Positions 37,060 to 45,439 of a stretch of DNA of 64,000 nt are shown in pieces. Under the pieces are notes generated by a model. It worked only from the letters and a program-made list of their open reading frames with translations. It was not told the DNA's origin and did no database searches. How positions within the stretch are numbered: position 1 is the first letter of the stretch; the number at the start of each line of letters is the position of its first letter. Source of the stretch: Eubacterium nodatum ATCC 33099 (lineage in GTDB: Bacteria > Bacillota > Clostridia > Peptostreptococcales > Anaerovoracaceae); assembly GCA_000510425.1 (NCBI GenBank), contig AZKM01000028.1, forward strand, positions 1-64,000, read 5' to 3'. Position numbers and translations under genes: made by a program.

Positions 37060-37134
37060 TGGAGCGGAAGACGAGATTCGAACTCGCGACCCTCGCCTTG
37101 GCAAGGCGATGCTCTACCCCTGAGCCACTTCCGC
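37060..37134 (-). tRNA. tRNA-Gly (GCC)
   Basis: 75 nt, acceptor GCGGAAG/CUUCCGC, encoded CCA, anticodon GCC in the loop UUGCCAA. Confidence 0.95.
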
Positions 37135-37138
37135 ATAT

Positions 37139-37223
37139 TGGTCGAGGGAGATGGATTCGAACCATCGTAAGCTCAGCTAACGGATTTACAGTCCGCCCCC
37201 TTTAGCCACTCGGGCATCCCTCG
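37139..37223 (-). tRNA. tRNA-Tyr (GUA)
   Basis: 85 nt with a long variable arm, acceptor CGAGGGA/UCCCUCG, encoded CCA, anticodon GUA in the loop CUGUAAA. Confidence 0.95.
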
Positions 37224-37239
37224 ATATAAGTTATTAAAT

Positions 37240-37314
37240 TGGAGCTGGCGGAGGGAATCGAACCCCCAACCTGCTGATTACAAATCAGCTGCTCTACCGT
37301 TGAGCCACGCCAGC
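37240..37314 (-). tRNA. tRNA-Thr (UGU)
   Basis: 75 nt, acceptor GCUGGCG/CGCCAGC, encoded CCA, anticodon UGU in the loop UUUGUAA. Confidence 0.95.
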
Positions 37315-37331
37315 ATTTCGTAAAATCAAAT

Positions 37332-37408
37332 TGGCGACCAAGACGGGGCTCGAACCCGTGACCTCCAGCGTGACAGGCTGGCATTCTAACCAACTGAACT
37401 ACTTGGCC
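37332..37408 (-). tRNA. tRNA-Asp (GUC)
   Basis: 77 nt, acceptor GGCCAAG paired with CUUGGUC, G73, encoded CCA, anticodon GUC in the loop CUGUCAC. Confidence 0.95.
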
Positions 37409-37441
37409 ATATCCAGTGCTGAAAGCACGACCTGAAAATTA

Positions 37442-37517
37442 TGGTGGGCGCTATAGGGCTCGAACCTATGACCCCCTGCTTGTAAGGCAGATGCTCTCCC
37501 AGCTGAGCTAAGCGCCC
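37442..37517 (-). tRNA. tRNA-Val (UAC)
   Basis: 76 nt, acceptor GGGCGCU/AGCGCCC, encoded CCA, anticodon UAC in the loop CUUACAA. First gene of the array. Confidence 0.95.
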
Positions 37518-37554
37518 AAACAACCACCATGCCGTCTGCTCGACACATTTACTA

Positions 37555-37583
37555 ACTATACAGTATCACATCTGTTTTGTCAA
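37555..37583 (-). promoter_or_regulatory. Strong promoter of the 15-gene tRNA array
   Basis: Minus strand TTGACA (37578-37583), 17-nt spacer with a TG one base before the -10, TATAGT (37555-37560). The tRNA-Val 5' end follows about 38 nt downstream. Confidence 0.85.
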
Positions 37584-37607
37584 TACTTTTTTTCAGTTTT
37601 ACCATTT

Positions 37608-38243
37608 TTATTCTGTGCGTGGAATCTCCACATAGACCGTATCTCTATTTACAATCCACTCTTCACCAAATGTTATACTATCTATCCGGTTTATGCAAGT
37701 ATCTTCTTCATTTTTTTTACAAAAAAACTTAAAATATACATTGTCCATGTACCGGACATCTTCTATGTTCACAGCATCGCTAAAGTCCATAGCAGAAAGC
37801 TTATTAAACCCTTTATAATCGAGTCTGCAGTCCAAACAAATTCTTTCTTCAACATCACATATTCCACTACTTAGAATGGCATTTTTGACACATGAAGTGT
37901 ATGCTCTTACCAGACCTCCCTTTCCCAGCTTAATCCCACCAAAATATCTGGTTACAACAACTGCAGCATTGGTAATCCCCTCTGATACAAGCATTTGAAC
38001 AATTGGTGCCCCTGCAGTGCCCTGTGGTTCTCCGTCGTCACTTGCCCATTGAACCTGAAATTTATCTCCCAGCACCATTGCAGGTACATTGTGAGTAGCG
38101 TCTTTATATTTATTCTTTATTTCCTTAAAGAATTTCTCCGCTTTGTCTCTTGTTTTACAGGGAATAATATTGGTTATAAATCTTGATTTTTCAATCACAT
38201 TCTCATCTTCACAGCTCTTCAAAATAGTACTATATAACTTCAA
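37608..38243 (-). CDS. YigZ/IMPACT family protein
   Basis: An UPF0029 protein of 211 residues. The N-terminal domain carries the family signature SRFITNIIPC, DATHNVPAMVLG, ASDDGEPQGTAGAPI and VVVTRYFGGIKLGKGGLVRAY. The C-terminal 70 residues form the second, ferredoxin-like domain. The family may bind ribosomes or nucleic acids and act in stress translation control, but its biochemistry is unsettled. The start overlaps the 3' end of hflX by 14 nt. Confidence 0.9.
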   Translation of the reverse strand: MKLYSTILKSCEDENVIEKSRFITNIIPCKTRDKAEKFFKEIKNKYKDATHNVPAMVLGDKFQVQWASDDGEPQGTAGAPIVQMLVSEGITNAAVVVTRYFGGIKLGKGGLVRAYTSCVKNAILSSGICDVEERICLDCRLDYKGFNKLSAMDFSDAVNIEDVRYMDNVYFKFFCKKNEEDTCINRIDSITFGEEWIVNRDTVYVEIPRTE

Positions 38244-39507
38244 ATTCTCTCAACCTCTGATAATCACTTCTTGAAATTTCTACAACGATTTCCGTTCCGT
38301 TATCTTTATAATCCATTGAAATAACATTTGTTTTTTCGCACAAATATGAGGATATATCCCCCCTGTCATAGGGAATTAAAAATTTTACGGTTGTATCATC
38401 AAAAATTCTTCTCCGCACTTCCTCCAAAAGTTCTTCAACACCCTCACCTGTTTTAGCTGAAATAAAAATTTTCTTATATTCCGATGGAGATGAATCATAT
38501 TCCCTTACTATATCTATTTTATTAAATACTAATAATTTATTTTTATCTGCAACACCGATTTCTTCCAATACTTGATTTGTTACATCTATTTGAAATTGGT
38601 TGTCTTCATAACTTGAATCCACCACATGCAAAAGAAGATCTGCAAACTTCACCTCTTCTAAAGTAGCCTTAAATGCCTCCACTAAACCATGGGGTAATTT
38701 ACTTATAAATCCAACGGTATCCACCAAAATAAATTCCTGATTCGAACCCAGTTTAATATTTCTCTGTTGTGCATCCAATGTTGCAAAAAGCATATCTTTT
38801 TCTCTTACAGCCTTATCTTCTTTTTCTGCTAATGAAAGAATATTATTCATAATGGCAGACTTGCCTGAATTTGTATATCCCACTAAGGCTACAACCGGAA
38901 TATCAGATTTTTCTCTCTTAGCTCTCTGAATCATTCTTGTGCTTTGAACTTTGCGAAGATCAGCTTTTATATCTTCTATGCGCTTCTCAATATGCCTTCT
39001 GTCCGTTTCAAGCTTTTTTTCTCCGGGACCTCTAGTTCCGATCCCTGCCCCCAGTCTGGATAATGATCTGCCAAACCCTAAAAGTCTGGGCATTCTGTAT
39101 CTCAACTGAGCAAGCTCAACCTGGAGCTTTCCTTCGGCAGAATCCGCTCTGGATGCAAATATATCAAGAATCAAAATTGTTCTGTCTATCACTTTTACAT
39201 CTAAAGTTTCTTCAAGGTTTCTAAGCTGCATTCCGGTAAGCTCATTATTAAAGACCACCATATCAGCTTCCATTCTTTTTACCATTTCAGCAAGCTCTAA
39301 AACCTTGCCGCTTCCTATTAAAGTGGCACTGTTAGGTTTCGGAAGAATTTGTATCATTTCTCCGATCACCTGTATATTATCCGCTTCTGCAAGACCGGAA
39401 AGTTCTGCCATAGAATATTCGATATCTTCGGAGCGTGTAAAGCCAACAAGAATCGCCCTGTGTTTTTCCTCTTCAATCACTTGATTATCTTCTGTAAATC
39501 TTAGCAT
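38230..39507 (-). CDS. hflX: Ribosome-splitting GTPase HflX
   Basis: HflX rescues stalled ribosomes by splitting them. The N-terminal domain has the glycine-rich region RLGAGIGTRGPGEKKLETDRR (about 151-171), preceded by the nucleotide-binding-like fold. The G domain shows G1 GYTNSGKS (210-217), G3 DTVGFISKLP and G4 NKID. A short C-terminal domain completes 425 residues, as usual. Upstream is the codY terminator region. Confidence 0.93.
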   Translation of the reverse strand: MLRFTEDNQVIEEEKHRAILVGFTRSEDIEYSMAELSGLAEADNIQVIGEMIQILPKPNSATLIGSGKVLELAEMVKRMEADMVVFNNELTGMQLRNLEETLDVKVIDRTILILDIFASRADSAEGKLQVELAQLRYRMPRLLGFGRSLSRLGAGIGTRGPGEKKLETDRRHIEKRIEDIKADLRKVQSTRMIQRAKREKSDIPVVALVGYTNSGKSAIMNNILSLAEKEDKAVREKDMLFATLDAQQRNIKLGSNQEFILVDTVGFISKLPHGLVEAFKATLEEVKFADLLLHVVDSSYEDNQFQIDVTNQVLEEIGVADKNKLLVFNKIDIVREYDSSPSEYKKIFISAKTGEGVEELLEEVRRRIFDDTTVKFLIPYDRGDISSYLCEKTNVISMDYKDNGTEIVVEISRSDYQRLREFEVI

Positions 39508-39581
39508 TTTATACGCCGCCTTAATAAATTCTACACCTGTTCAGTGATGTTTCCCTTTCACATGTCCATATTGTAACACAA

Positions 39582-39607
39582 AGCTTGGAATATTCCTACT
39601 CCAAGCT
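39582..39607 (-). terminator. Hairpin after codY
   Basis: Eight-base arms AGCTTGGA (39582-39589) and TCCAAGCT (39600-39607) with a 10-base loop. The following minus-strand sequence is only weakly T-rich, so termination may be partial. Confidence 0.5.
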
Positions 39608-39650
39608 CGTTAACTTCATTATGTATTTGCATCCTGAACCATGCAATTTA

Positions 39651-40427
39651 TTAAATATCCACCTTCTCAATTTCACTGCGCAAGAAATCATTTGTAATCT
39701 TAATTCTTGTTCCCTTCATACCCAAAGAACGAGATTCGATCACTCCGGCACTTTCCAATTTACGAAGTGCATTTACAATAACAGATCTTGTTATACCGGA
39801 TTTATCTGCGATTTTGCTGGCAACAAGCAGACCTTCTTTTCCGTCCAGTTCTGCGAAAATCTTTGTTACAGCATCAAGTTCTGAATATGAAAGAGTCTCT
39901 AATGCCATGTTTACTGCATTTTTTTCTCTTCCGTCTGCTTCTTCTTCAAGGGTGATTCCCCTTGCAACTTCAAGTCCGACAACGGTTGCACCGTATTCAC
40001 AAATCGCAACATCTTCTTCGCTGTAAGCCTTTGACGGTCTCGCTAATAACAGAGTGGCAACACGCTTTCCTCCAAATATAATCGGAACAATTACATGATA
40101 TTTATTTGCAAGCTCATAACTATCTCCGTAAATTGCTTTGATACTGTCGTAAATCAGATTATCTTTAGTTTCTCTGAACTCCAGAAATCTGTCGTTATAA
40201 ACCGATGGAAGAACCACTTTACCGTCCTCTTCAATCACCAAAGGTGCTTCCTCTCCATCTTCATACTTCGCCGCAAGAACTTTGCCTCTCTTATTTAAAA
40301 TATAAATATTCGAGTTTAACATCTCACCGATCACTTCACATAGTTCATCGAATGAAACATAACCTGTTGCGCTTTCTGACAACATCCAATTCAATTTTCT
40401 GATACGTGTTAAAAGTTGTTGACTCAT
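39651..40427 (-). CDS. codY: Global regulator CodY
   Basis: CodY senses branched-chain amino acids and GTP and represses nutrient-limitation genes. The N-terminal GAF domain (about 1-155) begins with LLTRIRKLNWMLSES, and the C-terminal winged helix (about 180-258) has KIADKSGITRSVIVNALRKLESAGVIESRSLGMKGTRIKI, the conserved recognition helix. 258 residues is usual. It closes the topA-hslV-hslU-codY unit, as in Bacillus. I found no clear CodY box next to genes here. Confidence 0.97.
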   Translation of the reverse strand: MSQQLLTRIRKLNWMLSESATGYVSFDELCEVIGEMLNSNIYILNKRGKVLAAKYEDGEEAPLVIEEDGKVVLPSVYNDRFLEFRETKDNLIYDSIKAIYGDSYELANKYHVIVPIIFGGKRVATLLLARPSKAYSEEDVAICEYGATVVGLEVARGITLEEEADGREKNAVNMALETLSYSELDAVTKIFAELDGKEGLLVASKIADKSGITRSVIVNALRKLESAGVIESRSLGMKGTRIKITNDFLRSEIEKVDI

Positions 40428-40456
40428 ATCATTCTCCTTTTCTTTTTAAAAAATCA

Positions 40457-41899
40457 CTATAATATATACTTATCTATATCGTCCCTTTTTATTGTGTCCA
40501 TAAACTTATTCCGAACGAATTCCCTGTCAATTACAAATTTCCCATCTGCACTTGTTTCAGGTATTTCAAATGAAATATCTTCTAAAAGTTTTTCCAAAAT
40601 AGTGTGAAGTCTCCTGGCACCGATGTTCTCATTCTGTTCGTTCATCAGAAATGACATCTCTGCAATTTCGTCTATAGAATCCTCTGTAAATTCCAAATCG
40701 ATCCCTTCTGTTGAGAGTAATGCCTGCTGCTGCTTCGTTATTGCATTTTCAGGAACTGTTAAAATCTTTACAAAGGCATCTTTATCCAAATTTTCCAATT
40801 CTACACGAATCGGGAATCTTCCTTGCAGCTCGGGAATCAAATCAGTGGGTTTCGCTGTATGAAAAGCACCTGCACCTATAAACAAAATATGGTCTGTTTT
40901 CAATGGTCCATATTTCGTGTTCACCACACTTCCTTCAACTATGGGCAGAATATCTCGTTGTACACCTTCCCTCGATACATCGGCACCGGAAGAATATCTG
41001 CTTCCGGACGCAATTTTATCTATCTCATCAATAAAGATAATTCCGTTTTGTTCTGCATTTTCAAGAGCTTCGTCTGTTACCTGATCCATATCAAGTAAAT
41101 TCTGAGCCTCTTCTTCCCTTAAAATTTTTCTGGCGTCCTTGACACGAACTCTTTTTTTCTTTGTCTTTTTAGGGAGCATGTCTCCAAAAATATTACCGAT
41201 AGCAATACTCATGCCTTCATTACTCATGTCAAGCTGATTTCCCTTGGGGGTATCTTTCACCTCTATCTCAACAAACTGTTCTTCCAGAAGTCCTTCCTTA
41301 AGCTGCTGTCTCACCTGCTGCCTTGCCATGTCAATATCTAACGGCTCGGTTTTCTCTGATTCGTTTTTTTTCTGACTTTCCTCATACTGCTGCTTTTGGC
41401 TTATATATCCACTGTTATTTAGGAGAAAATCAAAAGGATTGGCAGTCTTATGACTGTTTTCATCCTTCTTATCTCCCGGAATCATAGCTTCAACTATCCT
41501 GTCTTCTGCCAGTTTTTCAGCAATTTCATACTTATCTTCAAGTTTACTCTGCTTTGTAATTCTAACAGAAGCTTCTGCCAAATCTCTTATCATAGAATCA
41601 ACATCACGTCCCACATAGCCTACTTCCGTAAACTTAGTTGCTTCAACCTTTACAAAAGGTGCTTTCATCAATTTTGCCAGTCTTCTCGCAATTTCAGTTT
41701 TACCGCAGCCTGTAGGTCCCATCATTAAAATATTTTTAGGAGTAATCTCCTCCCTCATTTTTTCCGGAAGCAGGCTTCTTCTATACCTGTTTCTCAGTGC
41801 AATGGCAACTGACTTCTTTGCATCATCTTGACCGATAATATATTTATCTAATTCAGAAACTATTTCTTTTGGTGTCATGCTTTTGATTTTTTCAGCCAT
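40457..41899 (-). CDS. hslU: ATP-dependent protease ATPase subunit HslU (ClpY)
   Basis: The AAA+ unfoldase of the HslUV protease. Walker A GPTGCGKT (61-68), the GYVGRD pore loop, the intermediate domain (about 110-230), Walker B IIFIDEIDKIA and the sensor AR motif in NENIGARRLHTILEKLLEDI are present. The C-terminus ends in IDKYIL, the tail that activates HslV. It follows hslV by 10 nt. Confidence 0.96.
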   Translation of the reverse strand: MAEKIKSMTPKEIVSELDKYIIGQDDAKKSVAIALRNRYRRSLLPEKMREEITPKNILMMGPTGCGKTEIARRLAKLMKAPFVKVEATKFTEVGYVGRDVDSMIRDLAEASVRITKQSKLEDKYEIAEKLAEDRIVEAMIPGDKKDENSHKTANPFDFLLNNSGYISQKQQYEESQKKNESEKTEPLDIDMARQQVRQQLKEGLLEEQFVEIEVKDTPKGNQLDMSNEGMSIAIGNIFGDMLPKKTKKKRVRVKDARKILREEEAQNLLDMDQVTDEALENAEQNGIIFIDEIDKIASGSRYSSGADVSREGVQRDILPIVEGSVVNTKYGPLKTDHILFIGAGAFHTAKPTDLIPELQGRFPIRVELENLDKDAFVKILTVPENAITKQQQALLSTEGIDLEFTEDSIDEIAEMSFLMNEQNENIGARRLHTILEKLLEDISFEIPETSADGKFVIDREFVRNKFMDTIKRDDIDKYIL

Positions 41900-41909
41900 T
41901 TCATACCTC

Positions 41910-42449
41910 CTATAGTTTTTTCACTGTTATATTATCGTTTGTATAAACGCAAATCGATGATGCAATCTTCAGCGATTCCCTTACAACATCTTCTGCACAC
42001 ATATCTGTGTGATTAAAAAGTGCATTCGCCGCAGAGTAAGCGTAATTTCCACCTGAACCGATTGCCACAAAATCCTGATCAGGAGCAATAACTTCTCCGT
42101 TTCCGGAAATAATCAGCATCTGATCCTTGTCCGCAACAATCATCAATGCTTCTAAATTTCTCATACCCTGATCGCTACGCCACACACGGGCTAAATCCAC
42201 TGCCGCCCGTTTTAAATTTCCGCCATGTTCAACCAGTTTTTTCTCAAATTTTTCCGTTAGCGAAAAAGCATCTGCTACTGCACCTGCAAATCCGGTTAAG
42301 ACTTTATCATTAAAAATCTTCTTCACCTTGACTGCACCATTTTTCATTATGGCAGTTTCGCCCATCGTAACCTGTCCATCACCACCAATTGCCACATCAT
42401 CCATACCACGGCGTACTGCACAGATTGTAGTTGCATGAAATTGTATCAT
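41910..42449 (-). CDS. hslV: ATP-dependent protease subunit HslV (ClpQ)
   Basis: The peptidase subunit of HslUV, a proteasome-like Ntn hydrolase. TTICAVRRG is the catalytic strand; the following VAIGGDGQVTMG, KVLTGFAGAVADAFSL and SGGNYAYSAANAL match the family. As in Bacillus ClpQ there is a short N-terminal stretch (MIQFHA) ahead of the catalytic Thr pair, but the Ser at position 2 of the Bacillus protein is absent. 179 residues is normal. It begins 3 nt after the topA stop. Confidence 0.95.
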   Translation of the reverse strand: MIQFHATTICAVRRGMDDVAIGGDGQVTMGETAIMKNGAVKVKKIFNDKVLTGFAGAVADAFSLTEKFEKKLVEHGGNLKRAAVDLARVWRSDQGMRNLEALMIVADKDQMLIISGNGEVIAPDQDFVAIGSGGNYAYSAANALFNHTDMCAEDVVRESLKIASSICVYTNDNITVKKL

Positions 42450-42452
42450 TTT

Positions 42453-44510
42453 CTACTCCTTATAGTCACATTCCTGATTGGAACATACTAATCCTTTTTC
42501 CCCTTTAGTTATCTTCTCTGTGAGCAAGCTTCCACATTTTGGGCATGCCTTATTGACCGGCTTATTCCAGTATGACATGTCACATTCCGGATAACCGCTG
42601 CATCCGTAAAAAATCTTTCCCCTCTTACTTTTCTTCTCGATTACATCTTTACCACATTTCGGACATTTCACACCTATAGCTTTCAAAATCGGCTTAGTAT
42701 TCCTACATTCCGGATAACCGCTGCATGCAATAAAATCTCCATACCTTCCTGCCTTAAACACCATAGGTTTCCCGCATAGTTCGCAAACCTCCCCCGTAGG
42801 CTTATCTTCTACAACAACCTTCTCAATTGCGGCATCTGCTTTTTCAAGATCCTTTCTGAACGGACCGTAAAAATCTCTTATAATCTGTTTCCATTCATGA
42901 CCTGTCGTCTCAACCTCATCCAGTCTATCTTCCATTGATGCGGTAAATCTCACATCGACAATCTCTTTGAAATACTCTTCCATAAGGCCGGTTACCAAAA
43001 AGCCGAGTTCCGAAGGAATTAAAGATTTCTTTTCCTTCTTTACATATCTTCTTTCCCCTAAGGTACCTACTATAGGTGCATAGGTACTGGGTCTTCCTAT
43101 GTTAAGTTCTTCCAAAGTTTTCACAAGACTTGCCTCCGTAAATCTTGCAGGAGGTTGGGTAAAATTCTGTTCACCTTTTATATCTATCAGCTTCAGTTCT
43201 TCTCCTTCATTTAACTCCGGCAAAAGATTATCTTTTTCCTCATCTGCTGTTTTATACACCTTCTGATATCCGTCAAACAAACGCTTCGAGCCATTTGCCC
43301 TAAATCTGTACTTACCGTTTTCAATATCCACCTGCATACTGTCATACCGTGCTGCTGCCATTTGACTGGCTACAAATCTGGTCCAAATCAATTTATATAA
43401 CTTAAACTGATCTCCTGACAGATATTCCTTAATACCCTCCGGTTTCAAATTTACATCGCTTGGTCTGATAGCTTCATGAGCATCTTGAACATCTTTGCGC
43501 TTGCTTGAAAAGATATTATTTGCTGAATATTCTTCCCCAAATTCTTCCGTCACATAGGAAGCTGCCGCTGCTTTTGCCTCGTCGGACACACGAACCGAAT
43601 CTGTTCTGAGGTAGGTAATAAGACCCATAGTTCCCCTCTTTCCCACATCGATTCCTTCATAAAGTTGCTGCGCCACCACCATTGTCTTTCTGGTATTGAA
43701 ATTCAGTTTATTGGCAGCATCCTGCTGCATACTGCTTGTTGTAAACGGAGCATACGGTTTCTTTACTCTGGGTTTTTCTATGATTTTGCTCACTGAATAT
43801 TTGTTATATGACAGTTCCTCTAAAATCTTATCATTTTCTTCCTTACTTGAAATCTTTATTTTCTTTCCGTTCTTATAGCTCAACTTTGCTGTAAAGTTTT
43901 TCTTCTTATTAAATTCTGCTGTAATCGTCCAATATTCTTCCGGAACGAAGTTTCTGATTTCTTTCTCTCTATCGCAAATAATCTTAAGGGCTGCAGATTG
44001 TACACGACCGGCAGAAAGACCTTTTCGCACCTTTCTCCAGAGAAGGGGACTTATCTGATAACCTACCAGTCTGTCTAAAACTCTTCTTGCCTGCTGGGCA
44101 TCCACAAGACTTAAGTCAATTGCTCTCGGGTTTTTAATAGCCTCTTTTATTCTATTTTTTGTGATTTCGTTGAATTCTATTCGACATGGACTTCCAGGAT
44201 CAATTCCAAGCAAGAAAGCCAGGTGCCATGAAATAGCTTCACCTTCCCTGTCCGGGTCAGTTGCCAGATAAATTTTACCTGCCTTCTTAGCTTCCTTCTT
44301 AAGTTCCTTGATCAAGTCTCCCTTTCCTCGTATAGAAATATATTGAGGTTCAAAGTCATTCTCCACATCAATTCCAAGCTTACTCTTCGGTAAATCCCTT
44401 ACATGCCCGACAGAGGCAACCACCTTATACCGTGAACCTAAATATTTACCGATAGTCTTGGCTTTAGACGGTGACTCAACTATCACTAATGTTTTCTTTG
44501 TAGTAGCCAT
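42453..44510 (-). CDS. topA: DNA topoisomerase I
   Basis: A type IA topoisomerase that relaxes negative supercoils. The TOPRIM domain has VIVESPSKAKTIGKYLG and DPDREGEAI, and the active-site Tyr is in GLITYLRTDSVRV. Three C-terminal zinc fingers (CELCGKPM..., CPKCGKDV..., CPKCGSLL...) follow. The start is the ATG at 44508-44510, preceded by GGGAGGG 3 nt away; a longer in-frame reading to 44555 lacks a site. 685 residues is usual. Confidence 0.95.
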   Translation of the reverse strand: MATTKKTLVIVESPSKAKTIGKYLGSRYKVVASVGHVRDLPKSKLGIDVENDFEPQYISIRGKGDLIKELKKEAKKAGKIYLATDPDREGEAISWHLAFLLGIDPGSPCRIEFNEITKNRIKEAIKNPRAIDLSLVDAQQARRVLDRLVGYQISPLLWRKVRKGLSAGRVQSAALKIICDREKEIRNFVPEEYWTITAEFNKKKNFTAKLSYKNGKKIKISSKEENDKILEELSYNKYSVSKIIEKPRVKKPYAPFTTSSMQQDAANKLNFNTRKTMVVAQQLYEGIDVGKRGTMGLITYLRTDSVRVSDEAKAAAASYVTEEFGEEYSANNIFSSKRKDVQDAHEAIRPSDVNLKPEGIKEYLSGDQFKLYKLIWTRFVASQMAAARYDSMQVDIENGKYRFRANGSKRLFDGYQKVYKTADEEKDNLLPELNEGEELKLIDIKGEQNFTQPPARFTEASLVKTLEELNIGRPSTYAPIVGTLGERRYVKKEKKSLIPSELGFLVTGLMEEYFKEIVDVRFTASMEDRLDEVETTGHEWKQIIRDFYGPFRKDLEKADAAIEKVVVEDKPTGEVCELCGKPMVFKAGRYGDFIACSGYPECRNTKPILKAIGVKCPKCGKDVIEKKSKRGKIFYGCSGYPECDMSYWNKPVNKACPKCGSLLTEKITKGEKGLVCSNQECDYKE

Positions 44511-44591
44511 TCTCCCTCCCAAAATATTTGATGAACAAAACGCATTGTAACACAAATTCTCGATTTGTCAAATATTCTAACAATTCATCAG

Positions 44592-45439
44592 CTATATTGC
44601 AAATACTTTCCCCAAAGAACTGTCTACTAAACCCTTTATCTCTAAAATCGTTAAAATCCCATTTATTTTTTCAGGTGACATCATGGTTTCCCTGCAAATA
44701 TCATCTACAGTAACTTCTGAACTTTTCATTACTGCCTTCAGAACTCGTTCTTCATCTTCTCCTAATTTTAAAATATCCCTTTTTTCTCTTTGTGGCTCAA
44801 GCCCCAGATCCCGTATTAAATCATCAATTATAAATAAAGGCACCGCACCGTCACGAATTAACATATTAGCACCAAAACTTGACATACTGGTTATATTTCC
44901 CGGTACAGCATATACATTTCTGCCCTGAGATGCTGCCAGTTCTGCTGTGATTAAAGAGCCGGACTTTCTACCTGCCTCCACCACTACCGTGCTTTCACAC
45001 AGCCCACTGATTATTCTGTTTCTCTGTGGAAAATGATATGCTCTTGGGCTTGTTCCATCCGGATACTCACTGATTACAAGACCTTCTGCCTTAATTCTAT
45101 CCATCAGTCTTCTGTTTTGAGCAGGATAATACCGGTCTATTCCGCAACCTAAAACTGCTATTGTTTTACCACATGAATCCAATGCACCGAAATGTGCTGC
45201 GGTATCAATACCTATAGCAAGACCGCTAACTACTGTTATTCCCGATTCAGCCAATCTCTTTCCGATTTGTTTTGCAACAATCTCACCATACTTACTTGCC
45301 TTTCTGCTTCCCACCACACCGACTGCCGTTTTTTTAAAATACTGACATCTCCGTCATAATAAAGTTTATCCGGTGGATCACTTATTTCTTTCAGTAATTT
45401 CGGATAATACTCATTTTCTCTATCTATAAAGTTATTCAT
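44592..45439 (-). pseudogene. dprA: DprA/Smf DNA-processing protein, frameshifted
   Basis: DprA loads RecA on incoming single-stranded DNA. The gene is in two frames. The first part (45439 down to about 45330) gives YYPKLLKEISDPPDKLYYDGDVSILKK. The second continues TAVGVVGSRKASKYG with the Rossmann core SGLAIGIDTAAH, GCGIDRYYP and FPQRNRIISGL, and a C-terminal winged helix. The frames meet in an A7 tract (45329-45335); one extra A, or a -1 slip on A-AAA-AAA, joins them exactly. It may be a real mutation, programmed slippage or a sequencing error. The ATG overlaps the comM stop (ATGA), so the product lacks the N-terminal helical domain most DprA proteins have. Corrected length is about 282 residues. 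Confidence 0.85.

Noticed and set aside
39508-39650. CodY-binding box near codY or hflX
   Set aside because: No close match to the AATTTTCWGAAAATT consensus; only the hairpin at 39582-39607 stands out.
44511-44555. Upstream extension of topA
   Set aside because: GGGAGGG directly precedes the ATG at 44510 and the family begins near there.
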